Source: Campylobacterota bacterium (GTDB lineage Bacteria; Campylobacterota; Campylobacteria; Campylobacterales; Sulfurovaceae). From it: a stretch of DNA of 9,452 nt. The stretch spans positions 1 to 9,452 of the forward strand of contig JAHZJZ010000030.1 in assembly GCA_022600655.1 (NCBI GenBank), written 5' to 3'. The notes beneath the pieces are model-generated. The model made no database searches. It was given only the letters and a program-made list of their open reading frames with translations, and was not told the DNA's origin. Shown here piece by piece: positions 5,259 to 9,452 of the stretch (positions are counted from its first letter, which is position 1; every line of letters starts with the position of its first letter). Both the position numbers and the translations under genes were made by a program.

Positions 5259-6425
5259 ATGTTAAAAATTCAAACATTAAACCAGATTTCTAGTAGAGGA
5301 TTAGATCTTTTTCCTCGTGATGGCTATGAAGTAGCCAGTGAGTTTAGTTCACCTGATGCCGTTGTTTTAAGAAGTTTTAAAATGCATGATATGGAGCTTC
5401 CAAGTACACTAAAAGCCATAGCAAGAGCTGGAGCAGGGGTTAACAATATTCCTATAGATAAGTGTACTGAGAAAGGTATAGTGGTATTTAATACCCCTGG
5501 TGCTAATGCCAATGCCGTTAAGGAGTTGGTATTAACAGGAATGCTTCTTGCTGCCCGTGATGTTGTAGGTGGTATAGAGTGGGTACAGAGTATCAAAGAT
5601 GAGGGTGATAATGTCTCTAAACTTGTTGAGAAAGGTAAATCAAACTTTGCAGGAAATGAGTTAAAAGGCAAAAAGCTAGGTGTTATAGGTTTAGGTGCTA
5701 TTGGTGCTATGGTTGCCAATACAGCACTTGAACTGGGGATGGAGGTTGTGGGGTATGACCCATACCTCTCTGTTGAAGCAGCATGGGAACTCTCTAGTGA
5801 TGTTCAAAAAGCTACAGGTTTAGAGACACTCTTATCGGATGTTGACTATATTAGTATTCATATACCACTACTAGAGAGTACTAAGGGAATGTTCAATAGT
5901 GAAAAGTTTGCCATGATGAAAGATGGTATTAAAATTATGAACTTTGCAAGAGGTGGCTTGGTAGATGATGCTGATTTAAAAGAGGCACTCTCTGCTGGTA
6001 AGGTCTCGTGTTATGTGACAGACTTTCCAACTGCCGATGTGTTGGGTGTGAAAGGGGTTATTCCTATTCCACATCTTGGAGCATCTACAGAAGAGTCAGA
6101 AGAGAACTGTGCTATTATGGCAGTTAATCAAGTGAAAGACTACTTGGAGAATGGAAACATTAAAAACTCGGTAAATTTTCCAAACTGTGTATTGCCAAGA
6201 AGTGTTTGTGAGTGTAGAATTACAATTAAAAATCGTAATGTTCCAAATATTATAGGTGAGGTCTCAACTACTTTAGCAAATCATGGTATCAATATTTGTG
6301 ATATGCTTAACAAAAGTAAAGCAGATATAGCTTTTAATATTATGGATGTAAATGGTGATGTCAACGAGAGTGTGATTGCTGAGCTTGAAAGCATTGATGG
6401 CGTTATTGCAGTAAGAGTTCTATAG
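5259..6425 (+). CDS. serA: D-3-phosphoglycerate dehydrogenase, short ACT-domain type
   Basis: SerA oxidises 3-phosphoglycerate with NAD+ to 3-phosphohydroxypyruvate, the substrate of SerC. The ATG at 5259, one base after the serC stop, gives 388 residues; an in-frame ATG at 5199 lies within serC and would add 20 residues unlike the family. Order: substrate-domain N-part with RAGAGVNNIP (56-65), NAD domain with GLGAIG (144-149) and Asp167, catalytic Arg231 (NFARGG) and His272 (PHLGAST), then an ACT domain (about 319-388) that could give serine feedback. The usual Glu of the Arg-Glu-His set appears to be Asp260. The protein lacks the intervening ASB domain of the roughly 530-residue enzymes common in Campylobacterota, and its sequence resembles Firmicute SerA as I recall it (LFPRDGYEVASE, GKVSCYVTDFP). 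The serC-serA pair may thus have been acquired by transfer. Confidence 0.94.
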   Translation: MLKIQTLNQISSRGLDLFPRDGYEVASEFSSPDAVVLRSFKMHDMELPSTLKAIARAGAGVNNIPIDKCTEKGIVVFNTPGANANAVKELVLTGMLLAARDVVGGIEWVQSIKDEGDNVSKLVEKGKSNFAGNELKGKKLGVIGLGAIGAMVANTALELGMEVVGYDPYLSVEAAWELSSDVQKATGLETLLSDVDYISIHIPLLESTKGMFNSEKFAMMKDGIKIMNFARGGLVDDADLKEALSAGKVSCYVTDFPTADVLGVKGVIPIPHLGASTEESEENCAIMAVNQVKDYLENGNIKNSVNFPNCVLPRSVCECRITIKNRNVPNIIGEVSTTLANHGINICDMLNKSKADIAFNIMDVNGDVNESVIAELESIDGVIAVRVL

Positions 6426-6433
6426 AAAATCTT

Positions 6434-6462
6434 TTCGTGGGCAGAGATGCCCACACTACGAA
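6434..6462. repeat. GTAG-footed palindrome between convergent serA and infC
   Basis: GTGGGCA (6437-6443) and TGCCCAC (6448-6454) form a perfect seven-bp stem with a GAGA loop. TTCGT (6434-6438) and ACGAA (6458-6462) form a partly overlapping outer repeat, so the whole is an imperfect palindrome. On the minus strand a GTAG tetranucleotide (6459-6456) precedes the hairpin, the layout typical of REP elements mobilised by RAYT transposases. The G+C-rich stem stands out from its surroundings. It can also serve as a bidirectional terminator for serA and infC, although no T-run directly abuts the stem on either strand. Confidence 0.6.
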
Positions 6463-6475
6463 GTAAGAGGTTTAA

Positions 6476-7027
6476 TTATTTTTTAATAGGGGTGACATAC
6501 ATATTGATGTATCGACCATCTCTCTTAGCGTCTTGCTCTAAGTTTCCAACATCTTCCAACATTGGCCATACACGGTTAAGCACTTCAATTCCCCATTCAG
6601 GGTTTGCCATTTCACGACCTCTTAAAAAGACTCTTAGTTTAACATGTTTCCCTGCTTCAAGGAACTCTCTGGCATGTTTAACTTTATAAGCAATATCATT
6701 GTCAGCAATCTTACAAGAGAACTTAACCTCTTTTACATCAATGATTTTTTGATTTTTTCTTGCTTCTTTTTTCTTTTTTTCCAGTTGATACTTATGCTTT
6801 CCATAGTCCATTACTTTTGCTACAGGTGGCTTTGCATCAGGTGACATAAGCACTAAGTCTAGCCCTTTTTCTTCAGCAATCTTTAACGCTTCATCACGAG
6901 ATATGATACCAAACTGTTCACCATCATCCCCAAGAACTCGAAGTTCCTGAGCTCTGATGTTGTCATTCATAATGGTTTCGTCTGGCTTCTTTCTTCCTCT
7001 ATTATTTTTGTTATTGTGTCTACTCAA
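6476..7027 (-). CDS. infC: Translation initiation factor IF-3
   Basis: IF-3 binds the 30S subunit, keeps it apart from 50S and checks the start codon. The 183 residues show the N-domain (about 19-85: NDNIRAQELRVLGDDG, GIIS, GLDLVLMSPDAKPPV), the linker-helix signature KVMDYGKHKYQLEKKKKE (71-88) and the C-domain (KIADNDIAYKVKHAREFLE, RVFLRGREM, GRYINMYVTPIKK). The start is a TTG at 7027 with GAAGG six bases ahead; it overlaps the thrS TGA by four bases (TTGA). The next ATG, at 6970, would remove 19 basic residues and lacks a good ribosome site, so TTG is preferred. A non-AUG start and position behind thrS recall E. coli, where IF-3 controls its own translation through an AUU start. UUG is a weaker case, so autoregulation here is an inference. 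rpmI and rplT do not follow. Confidence 0.95.
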   Translation of the reverse strand: MSRHNNKNNRGRKKPDETIMNDNIRAQELRVLGDDGEQFGIISRDEALKIAEEKGLDLVLMSPDAKPPVAKVMDYGKHKYQLEKKKKEARKNQKIIDVKEVKFSCKIADNDIAYKVKHAREFLEAGKHVKLRVFLRGREMANPEWGIEVLNRVWPMLEDVGNLEQDAKRDGRYINMYVTPIKK

Positions 7028-8838
7028 ATTTTACCTTCGTTTAATTGTTGAGTCAATTTTACCATAAATTCTTCTTGAGTAAGATTATATTGCTCTTTTT
7101 GTCGTCTATCACGCAGAGCAACGGTACTATTTTGCATCTCTTCATCACCAATGATGGCTACAAATGGCACTCTTTGCTTCTCTGCATTTCTTACTCTTTT
7201 GTTTAGCGAGTCATTTTTATCAAAGATTTCACAATCAATATCGATATCAATCAGTTTAGATTGAAGCTCTTTAGCGTACTCATTATGAGCCTCAGAGATA
7301 GGTACGATAATCACTTGTGTAGGAGCTAAGAAGAGAGGGAACTCTCCTGCATAGTGTTCAGTTAAAATAGCAATAAATCTCTCAAATGAACCTAAAATAG
7401 CACGGTGAATCATTACAGGTTGTTTTCGGGTATTGTCCTCTGCTACATACTCAACATTAAATCTCTCTGGTAGGTTAAAGTCAACTTGAATGGTTCCACA
7501 CTGCCATTTTCTACCTAAGGCATCTGTGATTTTTACATCAATTTTTGGACCATAAAATGCTCCACCACCCTCATCTATAGTGTATGGTAGACTGTTTTCA
7601 TCAAGTGCTTTTTTCAGACCATCGGTTGCTAAGTCCCAAACAGCATCTTCACCAATTGCCTTTTCTGGTTTGGTTGCAACCTCCATGGTGTATTCAAATC
7701 CAAAGAGTTGCATAACTGAGTCAACAAACTCAACTACCTTAATAACCTCTGGTGCAATCTGTTCTGGTGTACAGAAGATATGTGCATCATCCTGAGTAAA
7801 CTCTCGTACACGAAGCAGTCCATGAAGAACCCCTGACTTTTCATGTCTATGAACCACACCATACTCATAGTACCTAAGTGGTAGGTCTCTATAGCTTTTA
7901 CCAGACTGTTTAAAGATTTGAATATGACCAATACAGTTCATTGGTTTAATTCCATACTCTTGCTCATCGATATTGGTTAAGTACATGTTCTCACCATAAC
8001 AAGCGTAGTGACCAGAAGTGTGCCACATTTCAGATTTGAGTATCTCAGGACCTCTTACTGGCTCATACCCTCTTTTTCTGTGAGCTTTATGTAAAATAGT
8101 CTCTAGTTTATGTCGAAGTCTAGCCCCTTTTGGCATCCAAAATGGTAAACCAGCTCCCGACTCCTCATCAAACATAAAGAGTTCCATCTCAGCACCAATC
8201 TTTCTATGGTCTCTTTTTTTTGCCTCTTCAAGCATTAACATATGAGCTTTAAGTGACTCTTTGTCTGCAAATGCTACCCCATAGATACGGGTTAACATCT
8301 CAGCATTCTCATCACCACCTAGATAAGCACCAGCCACACGGGTTAGTTTAAAGTTGTTTAAAAATCTTAGAGCAGGAACATGTGGTCCTCTACATAAATC
8401 TTCAAAATCACCTTGTTTATAAACAGAGATTGTCTCATCATCTATTTTAGAGAGTACTGCTTGTTTTAGCTCATCGTTAGCAAATCTTGTTAGTGCTTCG
8501 GTTTTGGTTATTTCATATTTCTCTATTTTATGCTTTTTCTTAATGAGTGCTTTCATGGTTTTTTCGATTTTTTTCAAATCCTCTTCACCAATCTTCTCAT
8601 CAACTTTAAAGTCATAGTAGAATCCTTCATCAACAACAGGTCCTACGAAAAACTTTGCATTGCTATAAAGCTCTGTAATTGCTTGTGCCATGAGGTGTGC
8701 AGTGGAGTGTCTTACTATCTCCAGTGATTCAGCAGAGTTATTATACTCAATAACCTGACCATCAAAGGTCTCACCAGCACTCTGTGTGTCTACAATATTA
8801 CCTTGGTTATCGATATAACCTATTAGATTTTCACTCAA
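7024..8838 (-). CDS. thrS: Threonyl-tRNA synthetase without TGS domain
   Basis: ThrRS charges tRNA-Thr with threonine in the cytoplasm. The 604 residues begin with a short stretch of about 36 residues in place of the N-terminal TGS domain of the 642-residue E. coli enzyme, a normal trait of Campylobacterota. The editing domain that removes mischarged serine has HSTAH (44-48) and CRGPH (149-153). The class II core (about 215-500) holds the zinc ligands Cys302 (MNCIGH), His353 (DDAHIF) and His478 (MIHRAILG), motif 2 around RYYEYGVVHRHE (322-333) and motif 3 ending in GSFERF (483-488). The anticodon-binding domain covers about 505-604. The start is a TTG at 8838 with AGAGGG six bases upstream; no in-frame ATG is close by. 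It is the first gene of an operon with infC, with a promoter in the gap shared with glmM. Confidence 0.97.
   Translation of the reverse strand: MSENLIGYIDNQGNIVDTQSAGETFDGQVIEYNNSAESLEIVRHSTAHLMAQAITELYSNAKFFVGPVVDEGFYYDFKVDEKIGEEDLKKIEKTMKALIKKKHKIEKYEITKTEALTRFANDELKQAVLSKIDDETISVYKQGDFEDLCRGPHVPALRFLNNFKLTRVAGAYLGGDENAEMLTRIYGVAFADKESLKAHMLMLEEAKKRDHRKIGAEMELFMFDEESGAGLPFWMPKGARLRHKLETILHKAHRKRGYEPVRGPEILKSEMWHTSGHYACYGENMYLTNIDEQEYGIKPMNCIGHIQIFKQSGKSYRDLPLRYYEYGVVHRHEKSGVLHGLLRVREFTQDDAHIFCTPEQIAPEVIKVVEFVDSVMQLFGFEYTMEVATKPEKAIGEDAVWDLATDGLKKALDENSLPYTIDEGGGAFYGPKIDVKITDALGRKWQCGTIQVDFNLPERFNVEYVAEDNTRKQPVMIHRAILGSFERFIAILTEHYAGEFPLFLAPTQVIIVPISEAHNEYAKELQSKLIDIDIDCEIFDKNDSLNKRVRNAEKQRVPFVAIIGDEEMQNSTVALRDRRQKEQYNLTQEEFMVKLTQQLNEGKI
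7034..7038 (-). promoter_or_regulatory. Ribosome binding site for the TTG start of infC
   Basis: The minus strand reads GAAGG six bases before the TTG at 7027, inside the last codons of thrS. It supports the TTG over the internal ATG at 6970. Confidence 0.65.
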
Positions 8839-8844
8839 AATTGA

Positions 8845-8850
8845 CCCTCT
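8845..8850 (-). promoter_or_regulatory. Ribosome binding site for the TTG start of thrS
   Basis: The minus strand reads AGAGGG six bases before the TTG at 8838. This, and the match of the resulting N-terminus to ThrRS of relatives, decides the start. Confidence 0.65.
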
Positions 8851-8875
8851 TGTTTACTATAAATTAAATGGGCGT

Positions 8876-8881
8876 ATTATA
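8876..8881 (-). promoter_or_regulatory. -10 element of the thrS-infC promoter
   Basis: The minus strand reads a perfect TATAAT (GATATAATACG) about 37 bases before the thrS start codon. No clear -35 box is seen, which is common for the housekeeping promoters of this phylum. Confidence 0.6.
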
Positions 8882-8905
8882 TCTTTATTTCTCTTAAGAG
8901 GTTTG

Positions 8906-8914
8906 TGATAGAAT
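8906..8914 (+). promoter_or_regulatory. Extended -10 element of the glmM promoter
   Basis: TGATAGAAT fits the extended -10 form TGnTATAAT with one mismatch, 28 bases before the glmM ATG. It lies inside a 12-base perfect palindrome (ATAGAATTCTAT, 8908-8919). No -35 box is obvious. Confidence 0.5.
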
Positions 8915-8942
8915 TCTATTAACTTACTCCGAGGAAAAATTA

Positions 8943-9452
8943 ATGGAACTATTTGGAACAGATGGTGTTCGTGGACTAGCTGGTGATAAACTTGATGCTT
9001 TTACCGTAATGAGACTGGCGATGGCTGCAGGTGTACACTTTAGAAAAAAAGCCAAAACCAATAAAATATTGGTTGGTAAAGACACCAGACGTAGTGGTTA
9101 TATGATAGAGAATGCTTTGGTCTCTGGGTTGACTGCTGTAGGGTATGATGTGATTCAAATTGGTCCGATGCCTACACCAGCTATCGCTTTCTTAACAGAA
9201 AATATGCGTTGTGATGCTGGAATCATGATTACGGCTAGTCATAACCCTTTTTATGATAATGGAATTAAATTTTTTGATTGTCAAGGAGACAAATTAGCAA
9301 AACATAATGAAGAAGAGATTGAGTCTATTTTTGATGACTTAGATCGTATTGAAAATGAGTTTGCCATTAAAAAATCTATAGGTCAATCAAAACGGATTGA
9401 TGATGTTATCGGTCGGTATATTGTTTTGATTAAAAACTCTTTTCCTAGAGAG
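8943..9452 (+). CDS. glmM: Phosphoglucosamine mutase, N-terminal part (C-terminus outside window)
   Basis: GlmM converts glucosamine-6-phosphate to glucosamine-1-phosphate, the precursor of UDP-GlcNAc for peptidoglycan and lipopolysaccharide. The 170 codons seen begin MELFGTDGVRG and contain KDTRRSG (46-52), GPMPTPA (74-80) and the active-site loop ITASHNP (96-102), whose Ser99 is the phosphorylated residue, followed by DNGIKFF (105-111). Full-length enzymes have about 445 residues, so more than half lies beyond the right edge. ITASHNP with a GT-DG-RG start separates GlmM from phosphomannomutases. The ATG has GAGG eight bases upstream. It is transcribed away from thrS across a 104-base gap. 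No frameshift or odd codon use is seen in the part available. Confidence 0.96.
   Translation, partial: MELFGTDGVRGLAGDKLDAFTVMRLAMAAGVHFRKKAKTNKILVGKDTRRSGYMIENALVSGLTAVGYDVIQIGPMPTPAIAFLTENMRCDAGIMITASHNPFYDNGIKFFDCQGDKLAKHNEEEIESIFDDLDRIENEFAIKKSIGQSKRIDDVIGRYIVLIKNSFPRE

Noticed and set aside
5324..5719. 131-codon minus-strand reading frame
   Set aside because: It lies opposite the conserved SerA coding sequence, is rich in Ser/Pro/Ala as expected of an antisense frame, and has no ribosome site.
6444..6689. Small plus-strand frame after serA
   Set aside because: It runs antisense to infC and starts inside the palindrome; no ribosome site or recognisable protein.
1..9452. CRISPR array, tRNA, rRNA, insertion sequence, prophage or toxin-antitoxin pair
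   Set aside because: No spaced direct repeats, no RNA-gene hallmarks, no transposase or phage proteins and no unexplained small gene pairs were seen; all gaps are shorter than 130 bases.

Overview
This 9.45 kb window is A+T-rich and gene-dense and reads as chromosomal DNA of a member of the Campylobacterota (former Epsilonproteobacteria). The evidence is the thrS-infC pair without rpmI-rplT behind it, a threonyl-tRNA synthetase with no TGS domain, a GlmM whose N-terminus closely resembles the Campylobacter form as I recall it, and a FecR-domain protein of a type common in this phylum. A free-living genus such as Sulfurovum or Sulfurimonas is my inference; the genus cannot be fixed from the sequence alone.

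Layout. Positions 1-1607 (minus strand) hold a tightly packed envelope module: a periplasmic FecR-domain protein, an OmpA-family lipoprotein and the N-terminal part of a CHASE2 sensor protein that runs off the left edge. Positions 1733-3489 (minus) hold the two subunits of coenzyme-B12-dependent glutamate mutase, GlmS and GlmE, overlapping by one base. Facing away from them is an RraA-family gene (3578-4057, plus) that keeps the metal- and pyruvate-binding residues of the aldolase/oxaloacetate decarboxylase members. Positions 4163-6425 (plus) hold serC-serA, the first two steps of serine synthesis from 3-phosphoglycerate in reverse gene order. SerA is the short type with an ACT domain and resembles Firmicute enzymes. 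A GTAG-footed palindrome sits in the convergent gap after serA. Positions 6476-8838 (minus) hold thrS-infC, both apparently starting with UUG and overlapping by four bases. From 8943 the divergent glmM gene (phosphoglucosamine mutase) runs off the right edge.

How the genes work together. Most of the window is housekeeping: serine synthesis, translation and cell-wall precursor synthesis. The two parts worth a second look are the glutamate mutase/RraA-like pair and the FecR-OmpA-CHASE2 module. The mutase has no GlmL reactivase and no methylaspartate ammonia-lyase nearby, which leaves open where its product goes. One hypothesis, not shown by the sequence, is a route from glutamate through 3-methylaspartate and a methyl-oxaloacetate decarboxylation to 2-oxobutyrate and isoleucine. 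No CRISPR array, tRNA, rRNA, insertion sequence or phage gene was seen.
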